Shown here one piece after another: positions 8,339 to 17,077 of a stretch of 64,000 nucleotides of DNA; within the stretch, counting starts at the first letter, position 1; every line of letters starts with the position of its first letter. Source of the DNA: Bradyrhizobium sp. AUGA SZCCT0158 (lineage in GTDB: Bacteria; Pseudomonadota; Alphaproteobacteria; Rhizobiales; Xanthobacteraceae); the NCBI RefSeq assembly GCF_018130065.1, contig NZ_JAFCME010000029.1:1-64000 (forward strand), read 5' to 3'. The notes beneath the pieces were generated by a model. It was not told the origin of the DNA. It ran no database searches and was given only the letters and a program-made list of their open reading frames with translations. A program made the translations under genes and the position numbers.

Positions 8339-9832
8339 TTATTGAGCGCCGCATGCCAGCTCCGAGGACACCGCCGCCATGAACGCGGCCAGCGCCTCGC
8401 GATCCGCCGGCGGCATGGTCAGGCCAAGCTTCGAGCGTCGCCACAAAATGTCGTCCGGGAAGCGTGCCCATTCGTGCTTCATGAGATAGCGCACTTCCGC
8501 GCCCGTCAGCTCAGGCCCAAACGCCGGGCCGAGATCGCCGCGATCCCTGGCCTCGCCAAGGATCGCCTTGACGTTCGACCCATAGGCGCCGACCAGGCGG
8601 CGGGCATGATCCTCGCTGAGAAACCGCCAGCGCGCGCGCACCTCATCGACCTCGTTCTCGAAGCGGTTCCAGGTAAAATCGCCGCCGGGCAGCGGCGCCG
8701 TCGCAGTCCAGCGCGGCGACATCGGATAAAACGGCGTCAGCCTGGAGACGGCCCTTTCGGCACGCAGCCGCGAGGTGGTGACGTCGCCGCCGAAGATCGT
8801 GATCAGCGGCGCCTTGCGGCGAGCGTGGTCGAAGCTCATCGCGCCATCCCACGCTGCCCGGTTGTTCGCGGGGTTCATCACCAGGTTGGCGCCGGAAACC
8901 GTCCGCACCACGTCGAACGGCTCGATCCGTTCGCGAAAATACCGGTTGGCAGCATCGCAAAGATAAGCCACGTCACTGGCCGCCATCGCGACAATGGCGG
9001 GATCGCCCTTGAACGCATGGCCAACGGTGCCGATCAGGGTGAAATCGCGCTCATAGGGGCTGGCGAAAATCAGCCGGCGGTCGCTGTTCTGGAATACGTA
9101 GACGTTGTCGGTGTCGAACAGGCGGCGGACGACGATCTGGCTCATCTGGATCGTGGCAAGCCTTGGCGGCGGCTGGCGCAGCACCGTCTCGGCGACGGTC
9201 GCGGTCCAGGCTCCGGTGGCGTTGACCAGCGCCCGCGCGCTCACGACCTGACGATGGCCGCGATCGATCGTCACCAGCCGCCAGGTCTCGCCCCGCTCGG
9301 CGCGGGTGCAGCGGGCGCCGGTGCGGATCGCAGCCCCCCGCGCCGCGGCATCGACGGCGGTGAGCACAACCAGGCGGGAATCGTCGACGACGCAGTCGGA
9401 ATATTCGAAGGCCGTTCCGAACGGCCGCTTCAGCGGATTGCCGACCGGATGGTGGGTGACGTCGACGGTGGCAGAGCGCGGCAACGGCGCGCGCGAGGCC
9501 AGCCGGTCATACAGCAACAGCCATGACCGCAGCTGCCAGGCTGGGCGTTCGTCAGTGTGGGCCGGGATGGCAAAGCGCATCGGGCGCACCAGATGTGGCG
9601 CGATCCGGAGCCAAATGTCGCGCTCGGCCAATGCCGCACGGACGCGAAGGAAGCGGCGCCGCTCCAGCCCCGCCAGATCGCCATGAACGAGCCGGGGCGA
9701 GGCCGAGGAGGCGCCCGCAGCGAGATCGCCCTGCTCCAGCAGGATCACGCGCAGGCCGCGGCCGGCGGCATCGCGCGCGATGCCAACGCCGTTCAATCCG
9801 CCGCCGATGATCGCAAGATCGTAATCCGCCAT
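8339..9832 (-). CDS. glpD: FAD-dependent glycerol-3-phosphate dehydrogenase
   Basis: A 497-residue membrane-associated flavoprotein that oxidises sn-glycerol-3-phosphate to dihydroxyacetone phosphate and passes electrons to quinone. The start is set at MADYDLAIIGGG (ATG 9832), where the Rossmann GxGxxG motif begins close to the N-terminus as in GlpD; an upstream in-frame extension is rich in Cys and unlike the family. The segment SPRLVHGDLAGLE followed by RIAPHLVRPMRFAIP matches GlpD. No glpK, glpF or glpR lies nearby; only aqpZ, 8 kb away, might admit glycerol, which is speculative. Confidence 0.83.
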   Translation of the reverse strand: MADYDLAIIGGGLNGVGIARDAAGRGLRVILLEQGDLAAGASSASPRLVHGDLAGLERRRFLRVRAALAERDIWLRIAPHLVRPMRFAIPAHTDERPAWQLRSWLLLYDRLASRAPLPRSATVDVTHHPVGNPLKRPFGTAFEYSDCVVDDSRLVVLTAVDAAARGAAIRTGARCTRAERGETWRLVTIDRGHRQVVSARALVNATGAWTATVAETVLRQPPPRLATIQMSQIVVRRLFDTDNVYVFQNSDRRLIFASPYERDFTLIGTVGHAFKGDPAIVAMAASDVAYLCDAANRYFRERIEPFDVVRTVSGANLVMNPANNRAAWDGAMSFDHARRKAPLITIFGGDVTTSRLRAERAVSRLTPFYPMSPRWTATAPLPGGDFTWNRFENEVDEVRARWRFLSEDHARRLVGAYGSNVKAILGEARDRGDLGPAFGPELTGAEVRYLMKHEWARFPDDILWRRSKLGLTMPPADREALAAFMAAVSSELACGAQ

Positions 9833-9871
9833 GCAACGCTTACAGTCGAGAACCGAGTTGCACGACAACAT

Positions 9872-9957
9872 AGCGTTTTCGCGCGAAGTGGATACCGGTT
9901 CGCATCGCAATCAAGTAGATCGCGTAGACTTATCTGCGGCAAAAACGCGTCAAACAA
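9872..9957. repeat. Dispersed repeat, AGCGTTTTC family (copy 1)
   Basis: The block begins AGCGTTTTCGCGCGAAGTGG and contains GGATACCGGTTCGC, then closes with AAAACGCGTCAAA, so GCGTTTT (9873-9879) pairs with AAAACGC (9942-9948). Related copies lie at 20308-20396 and 40564-40613. It separates glpD from the PAS-GGDEF-EAL gene. It looks like a non-coding interspersed element; no gene is disrupted. Confidence 0.65.
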
Positions 9958-9962
9958 ACGGG

Positions 9963-9982
9963 TAGAGCCTGCGCAGGCTCTA
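9963..9982 (-). terminator. Perfect 20-bp palindrome at the end of the GGDEF-EAL gene
   Basis: TAGAGCCTGC is followed immediately by its exact reverse complement; the last three bases form the stop codon (TAG) of the minus-strand gene. In RNA the middle bases would form the loop of a 7-8 bp stem. There is no clear T-tract, so a terminator role is plausible but unproven. Confidence 0.45.
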
Positions 9983-12685
9983 GCCGGTCTTGCGCGTGGA
10001 CTCGATACTGTTGATGACGTTGCGCCCGACCAGCGCGGCGTATTGGCCGATCGGCAGGGGTTTGCCGATGAAATAGCCCTGCACCGCGTCGCAGCCCTCT
10101 TCCGACAGGAAACCGAGCTGTTCCTGGGTTTCGACACCCTCGGCGACGATCGACATTTCGAGGCCGTGGCCGAGGTCGATGACGGCGCGCACGATCGCGG
10201 CCGATTGCGGATTGCGCCCGAGATGCATGACGAAGGCGCGGTCGATCTTGATCTTGTCGAACGGGAACGCCTGCAGGTAGCTCAGCGAGGAGTAGCCGCT
10301 GCCGAAATCGTCCATCGAGATGCGCACGCCGAGCGCCTTGAGCCGCCGCAGCAGCGCCAGGCCGCGATCGAAATCCTCGATCAGCACGCCTTCGGTGATT
10401 TCGAGCTCGAGCCGATCCGGCGCCAGCCCGGTTTCGAGCAGGATCGAATGCACCAGACTGACCACATCGCCATGCATGAACTGCGCCGGCGACAAATTGA
10501 CCGCGATCTGCATCGGCACCGGCCAGGAGGCCGCCTCCCGGCAGGCTTCGCGCAGGATCCATTCGCCCATTTCGACGATCAGGCCGCTTTCTTCCGCCAG
10601 CGGAATGAAATCGCCTGGTGACACGAAGCCGCGTACCGGATGCATCCAGCGCGCCAGCGCCTCGAAGCCGATCACGTCGCTGGTGGCAACCGTCGGACCC
10701 GAAGTGGCCTGCGGCTGGTAGTACAGCGACAATTCGCCGTTCTTGATCGCGACCGAGAGGTCCTGATGCAGCACGCGGCGGTCGCGGATCTGCTGGTCCA
10801 TCTCGGGCTCGAAGACGCTGATCGAGCCGCGCGATTTTGCTTTCGCCCGGAACAACGCCGCGCCGGAATTGGCGAGCAGGGCTGCCGCGTCCGACCCGTT
10901 GTGCGGAAATACCGAGATGCCCGTGGTGGCACCGGCCCGAACCGGCTTGCCGTCAATCTGGAATTCCTTCGCCAGCGCGATCGCGACCTGCTCGGCCAGC
11001 GCGATGCCCGCGGAGGGCTGTTTGCCGTCGATGATCAACCCGAATTCGTCGCCGCCGAGCCGGGCCACCACGCCGCCGCGGGCGCAGTCCTGCAGGCGCT
11101 GGGCGACCTCGGTCAGCACCTTGTCGCCCATCGCGTGACCGAACACGTCGTTCACTTCCTTCAGCCCGTCGAGGTCGATGCAGAGCACCGCGAATTCCTC
11201 TTCGGTGCCCTCGCAGGCCTCGATCATCTGGGCCAGCGCCTGCAGGAAGGCGGCGCGGTTCGGCAGATCGGTCAGGCCGTCATGATAGGCCATGTGCGCC
11301 ATCCGCGACTCGGTCTGGCGGCGGTCGGTGACGTCCTCATGGGTCTTGATCAGATATTGCGGCTCGCCGGCATCATCGAGCACCGTCATCCGGCGGGTCA
11401 GGAACAGCCGCAGCCCGTCCTTGGTCGAAATCGGGTGTTCCTCGGTCAGAAGGCCGCGCTTCTTGATCGCCGCCTCGTCGCGCGCGATGATCAGCTTGGC
11501 TTCGCGCGGATTGAAGATATCGGCAGCCGTCAGTCCGGTGGCGTCCTCGCGACGGCGGTTGAGGATGGTTTCGGCGCTGCGGTTGGCGAGCAGGTATTTT
11601 CCGTCCGAGACGCGCTCGACGATCAGCGAGACCGGAATGTTGTCGACCACGAGTTCGAGGAACTTCTTGGTACTCTCCAGCTCGCGCGACAACGAGCGGC
11701 GGTCGGTGACGTCGTCGAACAGCGCGATCAGGAATTCGGGCTGGTTGTTCTCATCGCGCGCGATCACGCGGTTGGAGGCGAGGACGCGCTTCTCGGAGCC
11801 GCGCTCGACTTCGAACTCAGTGCGGTGGTAGCCTTCCGGTGCCTTCAGCGCCGACTGATCCGCGGTGTCGATCGTGCGTGCGGTTTCGGGTTGGAATATC
11901 TCGTCGGCGCGCTTGCCGACGATATGGTCGCGCGAGAAGCGCGAGAAACGCTCGAACGCGCGGTTGGCGAAAATATAGCGGCCGTCCTCGATGTTCTTGG
12001 CGGCGACGCAGACCGGAACGTTGTCGAGCACCGATTCCAGGAACTGCGTGGTCGACGCCAGCTTGCGCGAAAGTTTGCGCTGCTCCGTACAATCCTCATG
12101 GGTCGCGACCGACCCGCCATTCGGCAGGCGGAAATACTTGACCAGCACCGATTTGCCGTTTGGCAGTTCGGTGATCAGGCCCTCCGCGGTGGAGGCCTGG
12201 GCATAGAATTCGTCGGCGCTGACGCCCAGTGCGCCGCGCTTGCGCCGCACTTCCAGCAGTTCCGGCCCGGTCATGTTGCGGGGAATGTCCGAGCGGACCA
12301 GGCCATAGATTTCGAGATAGCGGTCGTTGCTGAAGATGATGCGCTGACGGGCGTCGGTCATCACCACGCCCTGGCTGAGATTGTTCAGGGCTGAGCTGAC
12401 GAACGCACTGCGCCGGAGTTGCGAGCGCTTGACCCGGCGCAGCGCCGACAGCACCCACAGCGCGGCCGCTACCAGAAACGATACGGCCACGATGCCGCCG
12501 ATCAGCATCTCCCAGATCATGCTGGAGTCGAGCTCACCGAAATAGCCCGACGGCGCCAAGCTGCCGGAAACGGGCGGCGCGGCCCATGCCAATCCGCACG
12601 ACGCAGCGGTGGCGAGCAGACACACGAGGGCCAGCGCCGGAACTGAATCCCTCCCGCCTGCCTGCCAATTCTTGCCAGCCATCAT
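9980..12685 (-). CDS. PAS-GGDEF-EAL cyclic di-GMP signalling protein
   Basis: A 901-residue membrane protein. An N-terminal hydrophobic segment (PALALVCLLATAASCGLAWA) and a second span near residues 55-75 bracket a short periplasmic loop. Three PAS-like domains follow, the second and third announced by FLESVLDNVPV and FLELVVDNIPV and ending in VTDRR. The GGDEF motif (ARLGGDEFG) is intact, so diguanylate cyclase activity is possible; the expected RxxD inhibitory site five residues before it is absent (ARGG instead). The EAL domain starts FEALARWMHPVRG and retains ITEGVLIED and DDFGSGYSSL, typical of active phosphodiesterases. It probably converts a redox or ligand signal into changed c-di-GMP. 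Confidence 0.9.
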   Translation of the reverse strand: MMAGKNWQAGGRDSVPALALVCLLATAASCGLAWAAPPVSGSLAPSGYFGELDSSMIWEMLIGGIVAVSFLVAAALWVLSALRRVKRSQLRRSAFVSSALNNLSQGVVMTDARQRIIFSNDRYLEIYGLVRSDIPRNMTGPELLEVRRKRGALGVSADEFYAQASTAEGLITELPNGKSVLVKYFRLPNGGSVATHEDCTEQRKLSRKLASTTQFLESVLDNVPVCVAAKNIEDGRYIFANRAFERFSRFSRDHIVGKRADEIFQPETARTIDTADQSALKAPEGYHRTEFEVERGSEKRVLASNRVIARDENNQPEFLIALFDDVTDRRSLSRELESTKKFLELVVDNIPVSLIVERVSDGKYLLANRSAETILNRRREDATGLTAADIFNPREAKLIIARDEAAIKKRGLLTEEHPISTKDGLRLFLTRRMTVLDDAGEPQYLIKTHEDVTDRRQTESRMAHMAYHDGLTDLPNRAAFLQALAQMIEACEGTEEEFAVLCIDLDGLKEVNDVFGHAMGDKVLTEVAQRLQDCARGGVVARLGGDEFGLIIDGKQPSAGIALAEQVAIALAKEFQIDGKPVRAGATTGISVFPHNGSDAAALLANSGAALFRAKAKSRGSISVFEPEMDQQIRDRRVLHQDLSVAIKNGELSLYYQPQATSGPTVATSDVIGFEALARWMHPVRGFVSPGDFIPLAEESGLIVEMGEWILREACREAASWPVPMQIAVNLSPAQFMHGDVVSLVHSILLETGLAPDRLELEITEGVLIEDFDRGLALLRRLKALGVRISMDDFGSGYSSLSYLQAFPFDKIKIDRAFVMHLGRNPQSAAIVRAVIDLGHGLEMSIVAEGVETQEQLGFLSEEGCDAVQGYFIGKPLPIGQYAALVGRNVINSIESTRKTG

Positions 12686-12943
12686 TCACCCGCGGATTTC
12701 CCGGTGGAGTGTCTGGCTTGACGGGTTTGGATCGGGTAAACGCCTACCCTTGCAACCGGAAAATGCGACTCAAATTGCGGCAATTGCCCTGACATGATTA
12801 ATGCTTCACTAACAGGATCGGACCTCAGGGCATATGTCGAGACAATCCAACGGGTTGTTGGGGCTTACTTCTGAACGAAACGATAATAAAACAAGCGCGC
12901 GACGGGCGTGATCCCGCGCCAAATTTCCGGGCCTGAAGCGTAC

Positions 12944-14047
12944 ATGGACAAGGTTGATTGCGTCGTCATCGGAGCGGGAGTGATCGGGCTCGCGATCGCG
13001 CGGCGGCTCGCCCAGCAGGGCCGCGAAGTCATCGTGCTGGAGGCGGCCGAGGGCATCGGCACCATCACCTCATCGCGCAACAGCGAAGTGATCCACGCCG
13101 GTATCTATTACCGCGCCGGCAGCCTGATGGCGCAGATGTGCGTCAGTGGCAAACGGGCGCTCTACGAATATTGCCGCGACCACGGCATCCCGCATCGCAA
13201 TTGCGGCAAGCTGATCGTCGCGACGACGCCTGCGGAAACCGAAAAACTGCAATCGATCCGCGCCCATGCCGAAGCCAATGGCGTCGACGACATGCAGCTT
13301 CTGACCGGCGAAGCGGCGCGTGCATTGGAGCCGGCACTCAATTGCGATGCGGCCCTGCTCTCGCCGTCGACCGGCATCATCGACAGCCACGCCTACATGC
13401 TGGCGCTGCGCGGCGATGCCGAGGAAGCTGGTGCCGCCTACGCGTTTTACACGCCGCTGCTGCGCGCCCGGGCAAACGCGGGCAGGATCGAAATCGAGAC
13501 GGGCGGCGATGTGCCGATGGTTCTGGAATGCAACCTGCTGGTCAACGCGGCGGGATTGGGCGCGCCTTCGGTCGCGCGCAGCATCGAGGGCATGCCGATC
13601 GAGTTGATACCGCCGGCGTATCTCGCCAAGGGCAATTATTTCAGCTGCAGCGCGCGGGCGCCGTTTTCACGGCTGATCTATCCGGTGCCGGAGCCCGGCG
13701 GGCTTGGCGTGCACCTCACCCTCGACATGGCCGGACAGGCGCGCTTCGGTCCGGACGTGGAGTGGGTCGAAAGCATCGACTACGCCGTCGACCCGGCCCG
13801 TGCCGACAGGTTCTATCCCGCGATCCGGCGCTATTGGCCGACGCTGCCGGACGGGGCGCTGATGCCGAGCTATTCCGGAATCCGGCCCAAGATCGTGCCA
13901 CCTGCGGTTGCCACGCAGGACTTCCTGATCCAGGGACCGCGCGCGCACGGCGTCACTGGACTGATCAACCTGTTCGGCATCGAATCGCCGGGACTGACGT
14001 CGTCCCTGGCGATCGCTGATCATGTTAGTGAACTGGCAGAGCAGTAA
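12944..14047 (+). CDS. FAD-dependent oxidoreductase, LhgO-like (L-2-hydroxyglutarate oxidase type)
   Basis: A 367-residue flavoprotein of the DAO family. I choose ATG 12944 because the FAD-binding strand CVVIGAGVIGLAIARRLA then starts at residue 5; a GTG start at 12908 would add twelve residues. Motifs shared with L-2-hydroxyglutarate oxidase include TSSRNSEVIHAGIYY near residue 50, GIIDSHAYM, and GIRPKIVPP and HGVTGLINLFGIESPGLT near the C-terminus. It would oxidise a 2-hydroxy acid with transfer of electrons to the membrane or oxygen. Substrate specificity is inference. It is divergent from the GGDEF-EAL gene, with a 258-base gap in which I see no other feature. Confidence 0.75.
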   Translation: MDKVDCVVIGAGVIGLAIARRLAQQGREVIVLEAAEGIGTITSSRNSEVIHAGIYYRAGSLMAQMCVSGKRALYEYCRDHGIPHRNCGKLIVATTPAETEKLQSIRAHAEANGVDDMQLLTGEAARALEPALNCDAALLSPSTGIIDSHAYMLALRGDAEEAGAAYAFYTPLLRARANAGRIEIETGGDVPMVLECNLLVNAAGLGAPSVARSIEGMPIELIPPAYLAKGNYFSCSARAPFSRLIYPVPEPGGLGVHLTLDMAGQARFGPDVEWVESIDYAVDPARADRFYPAIRRYWPTLPDGALMPSYSGIRPKIVPPAVATQDFLIQGPRAHGVTGLINLFGIESPGLTSSLAIADHVSELAEQ

Positions 14048-14084
14048 GCGATAAATACAAGATAATTTCGCAATACAACCTATA

Positions 14085-14110
14085 CGGATGAGCGCAAAAG
14101 CGCCCATCCG
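14085..14110. terminator. Stem-loop between convergent genes
   Basis: CGGATGAGCGC, loop AAAA, and GCGCCCATCCG form an 11-bp stem with one mismatch. It lies between the oxidoreductase gene and the convergent DUF465 gene and could end transcription from both sides. No clear T-tract is present. Confidence 0.45.
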
Positions 14111-14148
14111 ACGGTGAATTACGTTTCGCCATTCTGCTGGAGACCGGT

Positions 14149-14334
14149 TTAGTGGACCGTATCGCTGGCGGTTTGCTTCAATCGCTCGATCTCGTCCTTG
14201 ACCATCAACTTGCGGCGCTTCAACTCGACAATGTGGAGGTCGTCTGTGGAAAGGTGCACGAGCGCTTCGTGCAATTCGTTTTCGAGGATCTTGTGTTTAC
14301 GTTCAAGTTCAACAAGATGCGCCTGTAGAGCCAT
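14149..14334 (-). CDS. YdcH-like DUF465 small coiled-coil protein
   Basis: A 61-residue protein. ATG 14334 is preceded by GAGGAGA six bases upstream, which settles the start. The sequence is nearly all helix: LVELERKHKILENELHEALV, then HLSTDDLHIVELKRRKL and VKDEIERL, the two-helix hairpin pattern of DUF465. The family is common in proteobacteria and has no established function. A second DUF465 gene starts 240 bases away on the opposite strand, so the two form a divergent pair sharing one promoter region. Confidence 0.8.
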   Translation of the reverse strand: MALQAHLVELERKHKILENELHEALVHLSTDDLHIVELKRRKLMVKDEIERLKQTASDTVH

Positions 14335-14573
14335 ACGAAATCTCCTCGGTGGGTGAAACCTCAGATTCGATCCGGACGAATGAGTGTACACCAGCCGCCG
14401 AATCTGTCGATGGCTATCCAGAATCGGGGCTCTCATTTTTTCGGATTTATCTGTAACCAATCGTGACTATGGAACCGGGTCGGCTTGCGGACCGGGCCCG
14501 CAGGGACGATATTTCGCTGGCGGCTTCGCAAGCCGTCTACAACCTCATCGTGCTTTTGCAGTTAGCGTACGCC

Positions 14574-14780
14574 ATGACCGACGAAGATGAGCGCGAGCTC
14601 GTAAACGAGCTTGCCCGGCTGCAGCAGGAGCATCGCGATCTCGATGCGGCGATCGACGCGCTGCATCAGTCGCCGGCGCCGGATCTGCTGCGGCTGCAGC
14701 GGCTGAAGAAGCGCAAACTGCAATTGCGCGACCGCATCGCCTTCATCGAAGATCAGATCACGCCTGATATCATTGCCTGA
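14574..14780 (+). CDS. YdcH-like DUF465 small coiled-coil protein, second copy
   Basis: A 68-residue protein, MTDEDERELVNELARLQQEH followed by RDLDAAIDAL and LQRLKKRKLQLRDRIAFIEDQ. The order of helices and the basic LKRKKL-type segment match the DUF465 family and parallel the neighbour at 14149. I choose ATG 14574 because it gives family length; the longer in-frame start at 14463 would add an unrelated N-terminus. No strong ribosome-binding site is seen before it. Its function is unknown; paired coiled coils suggest it could oligomerise with the neighbour. Confidence 0.72.
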   Translation: MTDEDERELVNELARLQQEHRDLDAAIDALHQSPAPDLLRLQRLKKRKLQLRDRIAFIEDQITPDIIA

Positions 14781-15113
14781 TCGCAGGCTGATCGCGCTGG
14801 CGCCGGATGCCGCGCAGGACAAGCCGCACCACGATGAACAGCCGCAACCTGGCTGCCGCCGATCGGCTCGCCCGGCAGGTGCGATTTTTTTTCGGAACGG
14901 TGCGGCTATAGCCAGAAGACCGCCCGCCTGCGCGCAAATCCCTTTTCCCCGACATCCACAAGCGCCGCGGTTGCGACGAACTTTCAGGGCCGCGATCGCG
15001 TCGCCGGCAGCCTTTGAGCGCGGGAAAATGAACTTTCGCGCACGCTCTTTGCTTGACTCCAATAGAACAAAAGAGGAACATATCTCCCTGCCGCCAGCAA
15101 AGGGAGTTCTGTC

Positions 15114-15326
15114 ATGTCCGCACCACCGTCCCTGTCCGACAACAGCCGCTACGAGCAAGCCTGCGATCAGGCGATCGCGATGTGCGACGGCAATCTGCGC
15201 TCGACCATCAAGGCGCTGATCATGGCCAACGAATATCTGGAAGCCGAGCTGGAGGAATTGCAGGCGGCGATATCCGCCGGCTGCGTGCCGACCCAACCCT
15301 TGCGCACCAGCAGCACCGCTGCCTGA
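15114..15326 (+). CDS. Small hypothetical protein (70 residues)
   Basis: A 70-residue acidic, largely helical protein. AAGGGAG lies eight bases before ATG 15114, strong support that it is translated. The core reads QACDQAIAMCDGNLRSTIKA then ALIMANEYLEAELEELQAAI; the helix ending is amphipathic and could pair with another coil. I do not recognise a named family, though similar short proteins occur in related genomes as far as I recall. It is followed 20 bases later by another small hypothetical gene and may share its transcript. Confidence 0.65.
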   Translation: MSAPPSLSDNSRYEQACDQAIAMCDGNLRSTIKALIMANEYLEAELEELQAAISAGCVPTQPLRTSSTAA

Positions 15327-15346
15327 GCAGCAAAACCGGAGCGACG

Positions 15347-15601
15347 ATGATGGCCGATGTCACCTATTACGTTGCATTGCCATTCCTGCAGGACGATGAC
15401 GGCTCGCCGGTCGCTGGCGCTGCCGAGGAGTGCCAGAGTCCGACCACCGCGCTGCGCCGGGCCGAGATCCTGTCGCGAGCCCCCGGCAGCATCGGCGCAG
15501 TCGCGTTCAGCCGCAGTGGCGATCCGATGATCGGCGAATTCGGCGACGCGCAATTGCTGCGGAAGTTCGGCAACGTGCCGGAAGATTTGAGCGGGCTGTA
15601 G
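15347..15601 (+). CDS. Small hypothetical protein (84 residues)
   Basis: An 84-residue protein starting at ATG 15347 with GGAG nine bases upstream. It opens MMADVTYYVALPFLQDDDGS and contains CQSPTTALRRAEILSRAPG and AVAFSRSGDPMIGEFGDAQL, a mixed alpha/beta pattern with a strand-helix-strand order. It has no signal peptide or membrane span. I recognise no named domain. It follows the 70-residue gene closely, so the two are probably co-transcribed. Confidence 0.65.
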   Translation: MMADVTYYVALPFLQDDDGSPVAGAAEECQSPTTALRRAEILSRAPGSIGAVAFSRSGDPMIGEFGDAQLLRKFGNVPEDLSGL

Positions 15602-15636
15602 TCGTCACTGCGAACGTTCGCAGCAAGCATTCGCAG

Positions 15637-15668
15637 GGTGGGCAAAGGCACACTTGTGCGTGCCCACC
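15637..15668. terminator. Stem-loop after the small gene pair
   Basis: GGTGGGCA (15637-15644) pairs with TGCCCACC (15661-15668), with an inner CACA-CT-TGTG stem. It sits between the small hypothetical gene and the convergent diguanylate cyclase gene. It could be a terminator or another dispersed repeat; there is no T-tract. Confidence 0.5.
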
Positions 15669-15756
15669 AAATCAATTCACGAAGCAAGATGCGGAGCCTG
15701 TCATCGGGCGCGCATTCGCGCGACCCGTTGGCTTTTGCTCACCTGACGAATGCAGT

Positions 15757-16437
15757 TCACGCCTCATGCCGCCGCTGCGCCTTGCGGATGTACATCGCGC
15801 TGTCGGCCTCTTCCAGCGCGCGGCCCGATTCCGCGTGAGGACCGAGGATCGCGACGCCGGCGGAGGCGCCCGCAGTGACGGTGCGGCCACCAAACACAAA
15901 GGTGAGGCGATCAATCGTCGCCTCCAGCAACGCCGCCTTGGCCCTGGCATCGGTTTCGCTGAGATTCCACAACAGCAGCGCGAACTCGTCGCCGCCGAGC
16001 CGGCCGATCACGTCAGATGCGCGCACATGGGCCATCAGCGTCTTCACAATGGCCTTGAGCACCTCGTCGCCGGCGGCATGACCGAAAGCGTCGTTGATCG
16101 GCTTCAGGCGATCGACGTCGAGCACGATCAGGGCGCCGCTCGCGTGGTAGCGCTTGATGAAGGCGATCGCGCGGTGCAATTCGCGCTCAAAACCGCGCCG
16201 GTTCGGAATATCCAGCAGGAAGTCGGTATCGGCCGAGGCCTGCAGTTCCTCGATTCGGGCCCGAGCCCGCGCCAATTGCGTCTTGAGCCGGCGAATCGTC
16301 GATTTGGGGTCAACGGACGGAGCCGGGGCCGGGCTTGCCGACTTGCGGATCCCGCGCGGCGCGGCTTTTCGTCCTGCCGGGGCCGTTTTCGGGCGTTTTC
16401 CGGTTCCCGAAGCCGCTGCCCTGGTTTTCTTCTTCAT
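15757..16437 (-). CDS. Diguanylate cyclase (GGDEF protein)
   Basis: A 226-residue soluble enzyme that would make cyclic di-GMP from two GTP. The first 45 residues are a Lys/Ala/Pro-rich basic tail, followed by a coiled-coil stretch STIRRLKTQLARARARIEEL. The catalytic domain starts DFLLDIPNRRGFERELHRAI. The active site GGDEF is intact (IGRLGGDEFALLL), and an RASD inhibitory site lies five residues before it, so product feedback is expected. There is no sensor domain, so input must come through the basic tail, the coil or expression level. Confidence 0.88.
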   Translation of the reverse strand: MKKKTRAAASGTGKRPKTAPAGRKAAPRGIRKSASPAPAPSVDPKSTIRRLKTQLARARARIEELQASADTDFLLDIPNRRGFERELHRAIAFIKRYHASGALIVLDVDRLKPINDAFGHAAGDEVLKAIVKTLMAHVRASDVIGRLGGDEFALLLWNLSETDARAKAALLEATIDRLTFVFGGRTVTAGASAGVAILGPHAESGRALEEADSAMYIRKAQRRHEA

Positions 16438-16588
16438 GACCTTCCCTGTGCAGGCATGCGTATGAAGGCTTGCCCGGATTCACCAAGACAGGATAGTCCA
16501 TTCCTAATCCCTTGCCATGCCTTGGATGACGCCCGGGCCGCCCCTATAATCGGCCTATGTTTCTGGATTCCCCAATAGAATTGACGAA

Positions 16589-17077
16589 ATGACCGCACCG
16601 ATCGCCATCATTATGGGAAGCCAGTCGGACTGGGAGACCATGCACCACGCCGCCGACACGCTGGCGGCGCTCGGGGTCGGCTGCGAAAAACGCATTGTCT
16701 CGGCCCATCGCACCCCCGACCGGCTGTTTGCTTTCGCCAAGGGCGCCAAGGCGGCCGGCTTCAAGATCATTATCGCCGGTGCCGGGGGTGCGGCGCATCT
16801 GCCGGGCATGGCGGCGGCGCTGACCGAGCTTCCGGTGTTCGGCGTTCCCGTCGAATCCAAGGCGCTGTCCGGCCTCGATTCGCTCTATTCGATCGTGCAG
16901 ATGCCCGCGGGCGTCCCCGTTGGCACCCTTGCGATCGGCAAGGCCGGCGCGATCAACGCCGCGCTGCTCGCCGCCAGCGTATTGGCGCTGCAGGATCCGG
17001 CGCTGGCGACGCGCCTGGCTGCCTGGCGCAAGCAACAGACCGATGCGGTCAAAGAGCGGCCGGAGGGCTTGGCGTGA
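16589..17077 (+). CDS. purE: N5-carboxyaminoimidazole ribonucleotide mutase
   Basis: A 162-residue class I PurE. It converts N5-CAIR to CAIR in purine biosynthesis. The phosphate-binding start IIMGSQSDWETM, the IVSAHRTPDR segment with the catalytic His, and GAGGAAHLPGMAAALT and GVPVESKALSGLDSL are all present. Its stop overlaps the purK start by four bases (GTGA). The length is normal. Confidence 0.96.
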   Translation: MTAPIAIIMGSQSDWETMHHAADTLAALGVGCEKRIVSAHRTPDRLFAFAKGAKAAGFKIIIAGAGGAAHLPGMAAALTELPVFGVPVESKALSGLDSLYSIVQMPAGVPVGTLAIGKAGAINAALLAASVLALQDPALATRLAAWRKQQTDAVKERPEGLA

